Below are positions 37,819-48,468 of a stretch of DNA of 64,000 bases, one piece after another. The DNA comes from Candidatus Enterosoma merdigallinarum (lineage in GTDB: Bacteria > Bacillota_I > Bacilli_A > RFN20 > CAG-288). The notes under the pieces are model-generated. The model worked only from the letters and a program-made list of their open reading frames with translations. It made no database searches and was not told the DNA's origin. The DNA is taken from assembly GCA_018714385.1 (NCBI GenBank), contig DVNL01000007.1, positions 1-64,000 on the forward strand, written 5' to 3'. The translations under genes were made by a program, and so were the position numbers. Each line of letters opens with the position of its first letter. Within the stretch, counting starts at the first letter, position 1.

Positions 37819-40386
37819 TCAGGCTTTCTTCCAAACCAGGGCGTTTTCGCCGGACTCGAGTTTGCAGGATGTCCCGTCCGGATAGAAGAACGAGGCTTTG
37901 ACGTTCGGAGGAATCGAGACTATGAAGCGATAGGTGCTGCCCTCCTGTCTTTGCCAGGCGCTTTCGACTCTGCCGTATATGCTCTCGTAGGTTCCCTTGG
38001 CGAAAGTTTCCTTTCCGCCGACGATCGGACGGATTTCTATTCTCCTGTCGGGAAGGATGTTGATGCCGAGCATTCCGTGGAAGAGCCATTCGACCATCGC
38101 CCCTTTGGAGTAGTGGTTGAGGGAGGCGATCCCTTGTTGTGCCATCGTGCCTTCCCAGCTCTCCCAGATCGTTCCCGTGTCGTTCTTGGCCATGAAAAGC
38201 CAGCCGGGCATCTCTTCGTTTTCCAAGAGACGATAGGCATATTCCGGGTCGATGGAGGCCAGGACGTCGAGGATCAAGGGGGTCGAGAGGAAACCTGTCC
38301 CGAGACGCCAATGATAATGCTCCATGGCGAGAATGAGCCTTTTCTTGGCGAAGTTCTCCTGCTCCGGGGTCAAAAGCCCTAGGGCGATGGGACGGACGAG
38401 CTTTGCCTGCCTGTCGGTGTCCAAAGTGTAGCCTTTTTTCGTCACGAGTTCTCGATAGGCTCGCTTGCAGCCTTCTGAATACTCTTTGAAAACGGCATAG
38501 TCTTCATCGCCATCTCTTCCAAGTATTGTCATAATGGCACACATTGTTTTCAAGACAAAAGAGGTATAGGCCGTCGATTCCTCTGGGTGCGGCGTTGCAA
38601 AGTCATACCAGGCGAAGGCACAGACGTCCGTCGGTTCTGCCCATTCTCCGTAGGATTGCCCCCTGTTGACGAAATACTTTTTGTTTTCCCGGGACATCGG
38701 GACGTGATGGCTGTAGGGCCCTCCCCAACGGTTGCAGCGGCGGATCATGAAATGGCAGTACTTTTTCATGCCATCGTAGTATTCTTCCAGGATGCGCCTG
38801 TCGTTGTATTTCTGATAGAACCAGTAGGGCATCAATATCCCGACGTCCGCCCAGCCGACCGATCCATTCATCACCCACATGAACCAATCTTCGTTGGAGA
38901 AGGGGGCGATTTGGGGGAGGCGGCCGCTTTTCCATTGCCGGTCATAGACATCCCTAAGATGCTTCTTGGCGAAGCTTTCGAAATCGGTGAGATAGCTTGC
39001 GGTCTTGAAGAAGACCTGGCTGTCTCCCGTCCACCCCATCCTTTCTCTTGTCGGGCAATCCGTCGGGATGTCGATGGTATTGCTTTTCAGTGACCAAAGG
39101 GTGTTTCGGTAGAATCGCGTGATCAGGGGGTTGGAGCATTCGAAGGAGGATGTCTCCTCGAAATCGGAGTAGAGGGCGATCTGTTCGAAATCCTCTTTTC
39201 GGAGGCCTTCGACATCGGTCGTGATTTCGACGTAGCGATAGCCGAAGAAGGCAAAGCGGGTCTCGTAGACGTTCTCTCCCTCCTTGCAGAGATAGTCGAC
39301 CTCCTGGAGAGGACTTTTCTTTCCTTTGTAGGTGCATTGGATGTTTTTGAGGGAGACGTGGCCTTTTTCGTCCAAGAGCTCGCCGAAGACCAGATGGATT
39401 CTCTGTTCTTTCCTGGCATGGATGCGGAAGGCGAGGATGCCGGCGAGGTTCTGACGGAAGGCGAGGACATAGTTTCCCTTTCCGAGCGTTGCCATCGTCT
39501 CGGGCAGGAAACGTTCCTTTTTCCTTATGGGGACATTGTCCGGGAAGGAAAGGTGACGTCTCTCCTCGACGACACGTGCCTTTTTGGAGTAGGAATAGGA
39601 CTTGTTGGCATCAACCTTTTCTCCGTCTTTGAGATCGGCGAAACGGATCGGGCCGTCATCCGACCAGTTGAAAGATCCGTCCGAAAGGATTGTCTCCGTC
39701 TTTCCGTCCTCATAGGACAGCTCGAGCTGAAGGAAGAGAGCCGTCCTCTTGCCGAAGGTGTTCCTTCTTCCCTTGGCGCCGATGCTGCCGCGGAACCAGC
39801 CGTCGGCCAGTTCCACCTCCAGCCTGTTGCGCCCGACGAGAAGGTCGCCTTTGACGTCGTAGCATTGGACCTGCACCCTTTTTCCGTAGTCGGTCGATCC
39901 CGGTGCGAGCAGGAATTCGTCGTTTCTCTTTCCGTTCAGGGAGAAGGAATAGAGACCGAGGGCGGTGATGTAGAGCCTTGCCTTTTTGGGCAATTTGTCC
40001 AGATCGAATTCCTTGAGGAAGCCGTCGACGGGATAGCGCCTTTTCTTGCAAGGACGATAATCGCCGCTGATCCATTTTGCGGCGAGATCGCCTTCTTCTG
40101 GGGCGATCTCGAAACGTCTTTCCTCGCTTTTCGCTCCCCAGATGCCGTTTTCGTCCTGGACCCGGACGGTGAAGTGGACGGATTGCCTGCCCTTGAGCCC
40201 GTCGAAGTCATGGAACATGTCCGCCGTCTTCCTCTCCAAAAGGAAGGGGGTGTCGTCTATCGTTCCTTCGATCCGATAGGCCTGCTGTCTTTTCCCGCCT
40301 TGCAGAGCCCATGTCGCCCGAGGCGTCCGGTTTCCCAACGCCAGGACATCTTTCAGGCCGTCGATGCGGACGCGGACGGGTTTCAT
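37819..40386 (-). CDS. GH78 alpha-L-rhamnosidase
   Basis: [85 protein letters not shown]. Confidence 0.93.
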   Translation of the reverse strand: MKPVRVRIDGLKDVLALGNRTPRATWALQGGKRQQAYRIEGTIDDTPFLLERKTADMFHDFDGLKGRQSVHFTVRVQDENGIWGAKSEERRFEIAPEEGDLAAKWISGDYRPCKKRRYPVDGFLKEFDLDKLPKKARLYITALGLYSFSLNGKRNDEFLLAPGSTDYGKRVQVQCYDVKGDLLVGRNRLEVELADGWFRGSIGAKGRRNTFGKRTALFLQLELSYEDGKTETILSDGSFNWSDDGPIRFADLKDGEKVDANKSYSYSKKARVVEERRHLSFPDNVPIRKKERFLPETMATLGKGNYVLAFRQNLAGILAFRIHARKEQRIHLVFGELLDEKGHVSLKNIQCTYKGKKSPLQEVDYLCKEGENVYETRFAFFGYRYVEITTDVEGLRKEDFEQIALYSDFEETSSFECSNPLITRFYRNTLWSLKSNTIDIPTDCPTRERMGWTGDSQVFFKTASYLTDFESFAKKHLRDVYDRQWKSGRLPQIAPFSNEDWFMWVMNGSVGWADVGILMPYWFYQKYNDRRILEEYYDGMKKYCHFMIRRCNRWGGPYSHHVPMSRENKKYFVNRGQSYGEWAEPTDVCAFAWYDFATPHPEESTAYTSFVLKTMCAIMTILGRDGDEDYAVFKEYSEGCKRAYRELVTKKGYTLDTDRQAKLVRPIALGLLTPEQENFAKKRLILAMEHYHWRLGTGFLSTPLILDVLASIDPEYAYRLLENEEMPGWLFMAKNDTGTIWESWEGTMAQQGIASLNHYSKGAMVEWLFHGMLGINILPDRRIEIRPIVGGKETFAKGTYESIYGRVESAWQRQEGSTYRFIVSIPPNVKASFFYPDGTSCKLESGENALVWKKA

Positions 40387-42338
40387 CTTTTTTCCTCCTT
40401 CTTTTCAAGAAGCCGGCGGAAGTCTTCGAGGAGCCAAAGATCCTGGAGATTCTCCTGGTAATGGCGATAGACCTTCTCGCCCTTTTCCTCTTCTTTCCGC
40501 CAATAGGCATCGAGCCTTTCCTCATGCCTTTCTTGCTTGAGGCGGCGATTTGCCTTCTGCTCTTCTGTCAGGCGCCTTGCCTTTTCTTCCGCCTTGAGGC
40601 GTCTCTTCTTTTCTTTCTTGGCTTCTTTTTCCTTTTGCTTCTGCTCTTTCTCGAGTCCTTGAGCCTTCTTCAGACGCATCGCCTCCTTGTGCTTCTTAAG
40701 CTCGTCGATGAAGTCGAGTCCTTTCCTCTTGCAGCGTTCCTCAAGCTCGAGGACATAGTTTTTCTCCGCCTCTTCTTCCTGGCGAAGGATGTCTTCGGCA
40801 TTTCTTTCCGCGGCGGGCTTCCATTCCTTTCCCTCAGCCAGGTATTGTGCCTTCTCTCTTTCGACGAGGACGTTCTGCTTTCGTTCAATCGTCTTCTCGA
40901 CATTGATGAAGAGAAGAATGATGGCACAAAGGATACCGGTGATGATTTCAATTCCGAGGAATGACCAGACGAAGAGATTCTCGACTCCGGCGTTCTGGTT
41001 GAAGATGTAGGTCGTCTCGTCGACGATTTTCTGAATCGTGGCGCCTTCCACCACCGTGTCGGAGGGGGCGAGATATCCTGTCATCGAAAGCAGGAGATTG
41101 AAGATGCCCGTTGCAATGCCGACGGTGCTGGTGGCGATGATGTTGTAGGCGGACATGGAGACGCCGTCGCTTCGAAATCCCGTCTTCCACTCGAGGTGGT
41201 CGAGATCGTCGGCGAAAAGGGCCATGAAGACGTAGGCGCTAGGAAGTCCGCCCATGTTCTTGATGAACTGCCCGGTCAGAACGACGCCCATGTTGGTCGG
41301 CGCCATGAAGCAGATCGCCGAGCCGAGGGCATAGAGAAGGAAACCGATGACGGTGACGTTCCTCTTCCCGAAGCGCTTTGCCAAGGGCCAAACCATAAAG
41401 ATGCCGATGCCCATCGGGATGCCGCCGATGACGGAGACAAGCGTCTGCGTGACGCCGTCGTTGTATTCGCCCAGGATGTAGTTGCAATAGTAGACGAGGC
41501 CGAGGTTCTTGAATGTCGTCCCTGCCGTGTAGACGAGGAAGTAGAGCAGCAGGAGAAGATAGTACTTGTCCGTGAAGAGGGCCTTCAATTGGAGGAGGAA
41601 GGGCGTTTTCTTCTCATTTTCCACGCCGGCCTTCTCCTCGGTGATTCTCTCTTTGGTGAAGTAGTATTCCAACAGGGTGAGCGGAAGGGCAAGAATGGAA
41701 ATGATGGACATGAGGACGATCCAGCTTTCCTTGTCGACACCGACGATCGGCATGATGACCATCGGGAAGACGAGGGCGACGATGATGCCGGTGATCATGA
41801 TCGTCGAAACCTGCTTGAAGACGGAGAGGCTTCCTCTCTGCGTCGTGTTTCGCGTGGAAAGGGTGACCATCATGTTGTCGGCCATCGAATAGATGGAATA
41901 GGCCAGGGAATAGAACAGGTTGTAGCTGAACATGACCCAGATGACCTTCACCGTCTGATTTGCCTCCGGGACGATGAAAAGCAGGATGCCGGTGATGGTC
42001 AAAAGGGGGGCGGCGATAAGTAGCCAGGGACGCGCTTTCCCTTGCTTCGTCCGGGTTCTGTCTATCAGGTAGCCATAGAGGATGTCCACCACGGCGTCGA
42101 TGACTTTCGAGAGAATCGGGAAGACCGTCAGGAAGAGGCCTCCCCAGAGGCTCGTCAAGTTCAGGACGTCGGTATAGTAGATGTTGAGATAGGTGCTAAG
42201 GACTGCATTGAGAAGCAGGGCACCTGCCGGACCGATGAGATAGCCGAACCATTTCTCGGAATTGGTGACATTGCGGCTTTTGACCTGCGAGTTGAAGAGG
42301 GGAGCGTCCAAGCGTCTAACTCTTTCGATTGCCTTCAT
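40383..42338 (-). CDS. GPH-type sugar:cation symporter (MFS) with long charged C-terminal extension
   Basis: [33 protein letters not shown]...[27 protein letters not shown]; about 170-residue Lys/Glu-rich coiled-coil-like tail. Confidence 0.9.
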   Translation of the reverse strand: MKAIERVRRLDAPLFNSQVKSRNVTNSEKWFGYLIGPAGALLLNAVLSTYLNIYYTDVLNLTSLWGGLFLTVFPILSKVIDAVVDILYGYLIDRTRTKQGKARPWLLIAAPLLTITGILLFIVPEANQTVKVIWVMFSYNLFYSLAYSIYSMADNMMVTLSTRNTTQRGSLSVFKQVSTIMITGIIVALVFPMVIMPIVGVDKESWIVLMSIISILALPLTLLEYYFTKERITEEKAGVENEKKTPFLLQLKALFTDKYYLLLLLYFLVYTAGTTFKNLGLVYYCNYILGEYNDGVTQTLVSVIGGIPMGIGIFMVWPLAKRFGKRNVTVIGFLLYALGSAICFMAPTNMGVVLTGQFIKNMGGLPSAYVFMALFADDLDHLEWKTGFRSDGVSMSAYNIIATSTVGIATGIFNLLLSMTGYLAPSDTVVEGATIQKIVDETTYIFNQNAGVENLFVWSFLGIEIITGILCAIILLFINVEKTIERKQNVLVEREKAQYLAEGKEWKPAAERNAEDILRQEEEAEKNYVLELEERCKRKGLDFIDELKKHKEAMRLKKAQGLEKEQKQKEKEAKKEKKRRLKAEEKARRLTEEQKANRRLKQERHEERLDAYWRKEEEKGEKVYRHYQENLQDLWLLEDFRRLLEKKEEKR

Positions 42339-44751
42339 GGTATGTCTCCTTTCTCAGAAGCTTTTTGATGCCTTTTATGAAGTGGCCGTTGACGAAGTCC
42401 AATATCGCGCGGGCGATCTTCGGATCGAACTTTCCGCTTGAGGAATAGGCCATGGAGCGTAGGCAGTTGTATGGCATCATCCTGTAGACGAAGAGGCCGG
42501 CCTTCTTTTCCCGCTCTTTTTCCGGTCCGTCCTCCATTTTCAAGGCCTTGCGGTATTGGCCTTTCCCGACGTTGGCTGTCGCCTTGCAGAAGATCTTTCC
42601 GAACAAAGATTCGAATTCCTCGATCGGAGTTTCCATCGTATAGGGTCTTTTTCCGCGGACATAGTCTGGAATCCTCCGCCCAAGCACCTTTTCGAAGTCT
42701 TCCTTTTTCAAGGACGTGAGCTTCTGGATATCGCCATAGCTTTCCTCGAACAGGATGTCTTGCGATGGGGACTCGCCATCGATTTCGACAGTGCCTTCCA
42801 ATAGGTTTTCATGGACATTTTTCCCGATTTGGACAAGATAGTTTCCTTTTTCGATGACGAACCGCTTTTCGATCCTGTCATAGACTTGGATATCTTCTTT
42901 TGGAATGATTATTCGGACTGTCTTTTCTTCTTGCGGTTCGAGAGAAACTTTTTCGAATCCCTTAAGTTCTTTTTGGGGACGGACAAGACGGCTTCCTTGA
43001 AGGGAAAGATAGACCTGGACGACTTCCTTTGCCGCCATCGGCCCGATGTTTCTGACATCGACACAGACTTCCAAACCATCGTCCGTTGTCTCAATAGCGA
43101 GATTGCGATAACGGAATCGGGAATAGGAGAGACCATGGCCGAAGGGGAAGAGGACATCTTTCTTCGCCGTCTCGCTGTATCGATAGCCCACGAAGATAGA
43201 CTCTCTGTAGAGCTCTTGCGGGCAGGAGACGAAATCTTTCTGGAATGGCGTGTCGGAGAGTTTCCTCCGCCACGTTTCGGCAAGCCTTCCCGATGGGGAG
43301 ACCTTGCCGAAAAGAAGCCGGTAGGTTGCCTCGCCGCCCCCTTCTCCAGGAAGGGAAAAAAGAAGGAGGCCGGCGATGCTTTGGATATCTTCCATCTCGA
43401 TGCTGCTACCACCGAAGAGAAGAAACACGATTTTCTTGCCTTTCTCGATGAGTTTCTTGAGAAGGCGGGACTGGTTCTCCGGGATTTGCATGGTTTCCCG
43501 ATCGAAACCTTCCGATTCGACGTAGTCGTTCTGTCCGCCAAAGAAGAGGATAGTATCATAGCCCTCCGACAAATGGAGGGCCTCTTCTTCCAAGGCCGGA
43601 TCCGGATTGAGTTCCGACTCGTTGTAGCCTCTGGCAAACCGGAAACGGATGTTGTGGTTCTCAAAGGCTGCCTTTGGGGAGACGAGACGATAGGGGTTGA
43701 GAAGAGAGGAGCCGGAGCCTTGGTATCGCATCTTGTCGAAGAAGTCGCCGACAACGCAGTATTCTTCCTCTTCGGACAGGGGAAGGACGTCTTCGTTCTT
43801 GAGAAGGACTGCCGATTCCTCGGCGACCCGGACGGCGAGGGCGTAGTCCTCTTTCAGGATTTCTTCGCCGTATTTCTTTTTGTGCCCGGTTTTTTCGATC
43901 GTCCTGAAGAGGCGGCGGAGGGAGGCATCGACCTTTTCCTCCGGAATATGTCCGGAAAGAACGCCGTCGACGATCTTGTTGACGTTTTCCTTGTTCATGC
44001 CCGGCATTTCCAGGTCCTGGCCTGCCAGGATCGCTTTCTCTCTATCGACGATGCCACCCCAATCCGTCATGGCAAGTCCGTCAAAGCCCCATTCTTTTCT
44101 CAGGATGTCATCGAGGAGCCATCTGTTCTCGGAGCAATGCACGCCATTGATCTTGTTGTAGGCGGACATGACGGAAAGGGGATGGGCCTTCCGGATTATT
44201 CTTTCGAAAGGCCGGAGGTAGATTTCAAAAAGAGCCCTTTCGTCGAGGATGGAATCGCCGACGAAGCGATATTTCTCGTTGTTGTTGCAGGCAAAGTGCT
44301 TTACTGAGCAGCCGACGCCCTCCTCTTGGACGCCCAGGACATAGGAAGCCGCCAATTCGCCGGCGAGAAGCGGGTCTTCGCTGAGATACTCGAAGTTCCT
44401 GCCGCAGAGCGGATTCCTCTTGATGTTGACGGCCGGACCAAGCAGGATGTCGACATTGTGATAGCCGCATTCCTTGCCGAGGGCCTTTCCCATCTCGTGG
44501 ATCAGGTCACGGTCGAAACTGCATGCCCATGTCGAGGCGGAGGGGAAACAGGTCGAGGGCAGGCTCTCGCTGATGCCGGAGAGGGAATCACCCGTTTCAT
44601 CGAGCTTCCTGACGCCGTTGGGGCCGTCGGAAAGCTCCATGGCGCGTATTCCCTTCTCGGCGATGGCATGCGTCTTGTTGGCTTTGTCGCCAGACAACAG
44701 CCGGGCTTTTTCCAAGAGCGTCAGCTCTTTCAATGTCTGTTCCACATCCAT
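42316..44751 (-). CDS. GH3 beta-glucosidase, canonical domain order
   Basis: [63 protein letters not shown] (nucleophile Asp), [28 protein letters not shown]. Confidence 0.95.
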   Translation of the reverse strand: MDVEQTLKELTLLEKARLLSGDKANKTHAIAEKGIRAMELSDGPNGVRKLDETGDSLSGISESLPSTCFPSASTWACSFDRDLIHEMGKALGKECGYHNVDILLGPAVNIKRNPLCGRNFEYLSEDPLLAGELAASYVLGVQEEGVGCSVKHFACNNNEKYRFVGDSILDERALFEIYLRPFERIIRKAHPLSVMSAYNKINGVHCSENRWLLDDILRKEWGFDGLAMTDWGGIVDREKAILAGQDLEMPGMNKENVNKIVDGVLSGHIPEEKVDASLRRLFRTIEKTGHKKKYGEEILKEDYALAVRVAEESAVLLKNEDVLPLSEEEEYCVVGDFFDKMRYQGSGSSLLNPYRLVSPKAAFENHNIRFRFARGYNESELNPDPALEEEALHLSEGYDTILFFGGQNDYVESEGFDRETMQIPENQSRLLKKLIEKGKKIVFLLFGGSSIEMEDIQSIAGLLLFSLPGEGGGEATYRLLFGKVSPSGRLAETWRRKLSDTPFQKDFVSCPQELYRESIFVGYRYSETAKKDVLFPFGHGLSYSRFRYRNLAIETTDDGLEVCVDVRNIGPMAAKEVVQVYLSLQGSRLVRPQKELKGFEKVSLEPQEEKTVRIIIPKEDIQVYDRIEKRFVIEKGNYLVQIGKNVHENLLEGTVEIDGESPSQDILFEESYGDIQKLTSLKKEDFEKVLGRRIPDYVRGKRPYTMETPIEEFESLFGKIFCKATANVGKGQYRKALKMEDGPEKEREKKAGLFVYRMMPYNCLRSMAYSSSGKFDPKIARAILDFVNGHFIKGIKKLLRKETYHEGNRKS

Positions 44752-44764
44752 GGTCTCTCCTCCA

Positions 44765-44778
44765 TGTAAACGCTTTAC
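44765..44778. promoter_or_regulatory. cre/LacI-type operator-like element
   Basis: TGTAAACGCTTTAC in the divergent GH3/AraC promoter. Confidence 0.55.
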
Positions 44779-44848
44779 TTTAAGTCTAAAGCCTGGCAAA
44801 AATCGTTCTTGTCTTTTTCTGCAAAAATTTTGTATATTTGTGCTAGCC

Positions 44849-46054
44849 ATGGATATTGAGAAATTGTCCTATTTCGCAAAAAGCATCGCCGATATGGCCG
44901 GCGTCCCTGTCAGGATCGTCGACAAAAAAGGGACGATTGCCTTTTTTTCGAATGTTTTTCTGAAAAAAGATCCCTATATTCTGTTTTCGGATGAAATTCA
45001 AAAACAGGCGAAAGATGCCGGCATTTATTTCACGAAAGATTTTTATTATTTTGCCTTCCTGCGCCTTGCGGAAGGGATCGTTGTCATCGGACCGGCGAGA
45101 CACTACCCGGAAAGTCCCTCCGAGCTGAGAAGGAAGGGCTTTCTTCTCGGCCTCGAAAAAGAGGATGCCGATGTCTTCGCCTCGTCGATGAAGTCGATCG
45201 TCAGCATGCCGGCGGAGACACTCCTTCAAATCCTGCTCATGGTCGACTATGCCTTGACGGGAAGGAAAAGGTCTCTCAAGGACATCTTGGTCTCGGAGGA
45301 CCGGGAAAAGCTTTCCGCTACCCGGATCCCGGAAGGTCCGCCCATCGAAAATCCGCTTCCCCACAATACCTTCCTTGTCGAGAAGACGCTTGTTCGTATC
45401 GTCAAGGAAGGGGATGTCGCCGCTTTTCGAAGCCTGGTCGAAACCCTTCCTCCCATACGGCCTGGGTTCCTGTCGGAAGACTATCTCAGGCAGAACCAGA
45501 ACACCTTCATCGTCACGGCGACTCTGATAAGCCGTGCCGCCGTCGAGGGCGGGTTGGACATCAACGTTTCGCTTCAGTTGAGCGATCTCTATATCCAGAG
45601 GGCGGAAAGGACGAAGGATCCTTCCTCCATCCTTTCCCTTCAGGTGCAGATGATCCAGGACTATGTCTCCAGGGTCCATGCCTTGTCCCTTGACGGCAGG
45701 GCGACAAAGCTGACGGCGGAGGTTTCCCGATACCTGGAAGACCATCTCGGGGAGGAGGTGTCCGTCAAGACCATCGCCAAGGCTCTTTTCATGAGCGAGA
45801 GCACCCTGTCCCATCGCTTTCGCAAGGAAAGAGGCATCCCATTGAAGACGTTCCTTCAGGAAAGGAAGACGAAAGAGGCGAAACGCCTTTTGAAGGAGAC
45901 CGATCGGAGTCTCATGGAGATATCGACCTATCTCAGCTTCCGTTCCCAGAGCCATTTTTCCAAATCGTTCCGGGCACAGACGGGAATGTCACCGAAAGCC
46001 TATCGCGACAAAGCTCGCATTCAGGAAGGAAAGGAAGAGGAGGAAGGACGATGA
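44849..46054 (+). CDS. AraC-family transcriptional regulator
   Basis: VSRYLEDHLGEEVSVKTIAKALFMSESTLSHRFRKERGIPLKTFLQERKTKEAKRLLKETDRSLMEISTYLSFRSQSHFSKSFRAQTGMSPKAYR. Confidence 0.93.
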   Translation: MDIEKLSYFAKSIADMAGVPVRIVDKKGTIAFFSNVFLKKDPYILFSDEIQKQAKDAGIYFTKDFYYFAFLRLAEGIVVIGPARHYPESPSELRRKGFLLGLEKEDADVFASSMKSIVSMPAETLLQILLMVDYALTGRKRSLKDILVSEDREKLSATRIPEGPPIENPLPHNTFLVEKTLVRIVKEGDVAAFRSLVETLPPIRPGFLSEDYLRQNQNTFIVTATLISRAAVEGGLDINVSLQLSDLYIQRAERTKDPSSILSLQVQMIQDYVSRVHALSLDGRATKLTAEVSRYLEDHLGEEVSVKTIAKALFMSESTLSHRFRKERGIPLKTFLQERKTKEAKRLLKETDRSLMEISTYLSFRSQSHFSKSFRAQTGMSPKAYRDKARIQEGKEEEEGR

Positions 46055-47565
46055 AAGTCACGATATTGGGGGCGACCGGAAACATGGGCAGAGCGACGAT
46101 AAAAGCCCTCCTGCCCTTGCCCTTTGTCGAGACGTTGTCCGTCTTGATCCGCAGCCGAAGAAAAGAGGAGGCCTTCCGCAAGACATTTGCCAGAGACATC
46201 GATCGGTTCGACATCGTCCTTGGCGACACGACGGACGAAGAGGCTCTTTCCCGGCTTGTCGACGGCAGCGATGTCGTCATCGATCTTGCAGCTTCTATCC
46301 CGCCCCACTCCGACCATGACCCTAAAGGCGCCGTCGCGGCGAACGAGGAAGGCCCGAAAAGAGTGGTCCGCATCCTGAAAAGAGAGAATCCGACGGCTTT
46401 TTTCATCCATGTCTCGACCGTCGCCCTCTATGGCGACAGGACTCTCGCCCATCCTATCGGCAAGGTCGGCGACCCCGTCCTGCCCTCGCCGCTTGATATG
46501 TATTCGACCACCAAGGCGAGAGGAGAGCTTGCCGTGTTGGAGTCCGGGCTTCCGCGATGGATCGTCTTGAGGCAGACGGCGATGTTCTCCGACGATCTTC
46601 TCAAAAACAACATGAACGACGGACTGATGTTCCACACGCGTCTTGACAGTCCCTTGGAATGGGTTTCCGACAAAGACAGCGCCACGCTTCTTTCACGCAT
46701 TGTGACGGCAAAGGAGGAGGGAAGGCTTCCGGAAGATTTTTATCGACGAGTCTATGATGTCGCAGGTGGAAAAAGATCTCGGGTCTATGGGTACCAGGTC
46801 TTCTCCCTCGGCCTTTCTTTGGCCGGCCTTTCCTTCCGAAAGGTCTTCCGTCCCAAGGATTTCGTGACTAGGAACTTCCACGGCGTCTGGTATGAGGATG
46901 TCAATCCATTGCAGGAAATGTTCTCATATCAAAACGATTCGATCTATGACTATTTTGAGTTGCAGCGTAAAAAACATCCGTTATGGAAGATGGCAAGGTG
47001 TCTTCCGCAATCCTTCATCCGCCATATTTTATGCGACGTCCTTCTTGGCAAGAACGACAACACACCATCCCTTTGGTATAAAAGGAAGGATGAAGCCCGA
47101 ATAACGGCTTTCTTCGGTGGATTTCAGGCCTATGAGTCCTTGCCCTCGACGTGGAAGGATTTCCCTCTCCCGGAAAAGATTCCAGACGACTTGAAAGGTC
47201 TTGATCCTCTCTACGACAGAGACAAGCCGGAGGAGGAAATCGATTTCGAGGACCTGAAGAATCTTGCCAGGCTCCATGGCGGCGAGTTTTTGGAGTCGTC
47301 CTTCCAGAAAGGGGATGTCCATACGCCCTTGGCCTTTAAGGATCAGGACGGGAACGACTTTCGCATGAGCGCCTATTCTGTCTACAAGGCGGGACACTGG
47401 AACAATCCGAGCCTTTCGAGGTTGGTTTGGGATTTCGACAGAATATCCAAACGCGATAGGATCTATGCCCAAGTCTGGCTGGAGTCGCATTCCATAGGGG
47501 AGGACGTTCTCTACGGGATGGACGAAAACTTCCTCCCCTATGTCCGGAAAGGAGGCAAAGCATGA
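46051..47565 (+). CDS. NAD-dependent epimerase/dehydratase-like protein
   Basis: MKVTILGATGNMGRATIKALL (Rossmann), STVALYG, MYSTTKARGE (YxxxK); start overlaps the AraC stop. Confidence 0.82.
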   Translation: MKVTILGATGNMGRATIKALLPLPFVETLSVLIRSRRKEEAFRKTFARDIDRFDIVLGDTTDEEALSRLVDGSDVVIDLAASIPPHSDHDPKGAVAANEEGPKRVVRILKRENPTAFFIHVSTVALYGDRTLAHPIGKVGDPVLPSPLDMYSTTKARGELAVLESGLPRWIVLRQTAMFSDDLLKNNMNDGLMFHTRLDSPLEWVSDKDSATLLSRIVTAKEEGRLPEDFYRRVYDVAGGKRSRVYGYQVFSLGLSLAGLSFRKVFRPKDFVTRNFHGVWYEDVNPLQEMFSYQNDSIYDYFELQRKKHPLWKMARCLPQSFIRHILCDVLLGKNDNTPSLWYKRKDEARITAFFGGFQAYESLPSTWKDFPLPEKIPDDLKGLDPLYDRDKPEEEIDFEDLKNLARLHGGEFLESSFQKGDVHTPLAFKDQDGNDFRMSAYSVYKAGHWNNPSLSRLVWDFDRISKRDRIYAQVWLESHSIGEDVLYGMDENFLPYVRKGGKA

Positions 47566-48422
47566 GAATCGCCATCGCCTATTTTTCCGGCACGGGAAAT
47601 ACCGCCATGTGTGTGACGAAGATGAAAGAGGTGTTCGACGAAAGGGGGCAGGAATGTTTTCTCTTGCCGTTGGAGAGGGGAATGCCGGAGGATCTTTCCG
47701 ACTTTGACGTCTTGATTCTCGGATATCCGGTTCATGCCTTCAATGCGCCGGAAATCGTCTTGTCTTTCGCAGAAAGTCTTTCCACCTTTCCCAAGGACAA
47801 AAACATCTATGTGGTGAAGACTTCCGGGGAAGGACTCTCCCTGAATGAGCACTCCTCCGCCCGTCTTTCCAAGATTCTCCGGAAAAGAGGCTATGCAATC
47901 GAAGGAGAGTTCCACTACCTTATGCCTTACGATATGGTCTTCCGCCACACCGAGGACATGGCCTATCGGATGTGGGAGACGGCAAAGGCCCTTATCCCAT
48001 TGGATTGCAAGGTCGTCCTGGAGGGAAGAGGAACGACAGTGAAGACAGGGCCCTTCCTGCGTTTCCTCCTTTGTCTTTTCCGTGTCGAGCAGAAGGCGAG
48101 CGGCCTTCTTTGCAGGACCTTCCGCGTTTCCAAGAAATGCACCCGCTGCGGCCTTTGCGTCCGGGATTGTCCGACGAAGAACATCGCAATGACCGAGAAA
48201 GGAGTCCGTTTCTCCAACCGTTGCCTTCTTTGCATGCGCTGTGCCTTCCGCTGTCCCGCGAACGCCATCCATATCGGAATCCTGGACTTCATGAAAGTCA
48301 ACGGGCCGTATCGCTTCAGGAAGACGGGAGACATCGCCAAAGAAAAGAAGTATTGCCGGAAGTCTTACGATCGATATTTCAGGAAAGCCGAAGAGAGGAT
48401 CCGCAAAGCAGAGGAAAATTAG
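47562..48422 (+). CDS. EFR1-type flavodoxin plus 2x[4Fe-4S] ferredoxin protein
   Basis: YFSGTGNTAMCV flavodoxin P-loop; CTRCGLCVRDCP and CLLCMRCAFRCP; start overlaps the epimerase stop. Confidence 0.9.
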   Translation: MRIAIAYFSGTGNTAMCVTKMKEVFDERGQECFLLPLERGMPEDLSDFDVLILGYPVHAFNAPEIVLSFAESLSTFPKDKNIYVVKTSGEGLSLNEHSSARLSKILRKRGYAIEGEFHYLMPYDMVFRHTEDMAYRMWETAKALIPLDCKVVLEGRGTTVKTGPFLRFLLCLFRVEQKASGLLCRTFRVSKKCTRCGLCVRDCPTKNIAMTEKGVRFSNRCLLCMRCAFRCPANAIHIGILDFMKVNGPYRFRKTGDIAKEKKYCRKSYDRYFRKAEERIRKAEEN

Positions 48423-48468
48423 AAAAGACCCGGAAAAAACAGGAAAGAAAAGGGGCTAAAGGAAATTC

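Noticed and set aside
37498-38311. N-terminal extension of the NifX-like ORF to 414 aa
   Set aside because: The real start is at 37486 with a good SD; the upstream part is the antisense/alternate frame of the DnaQ stub and the end of GH78.
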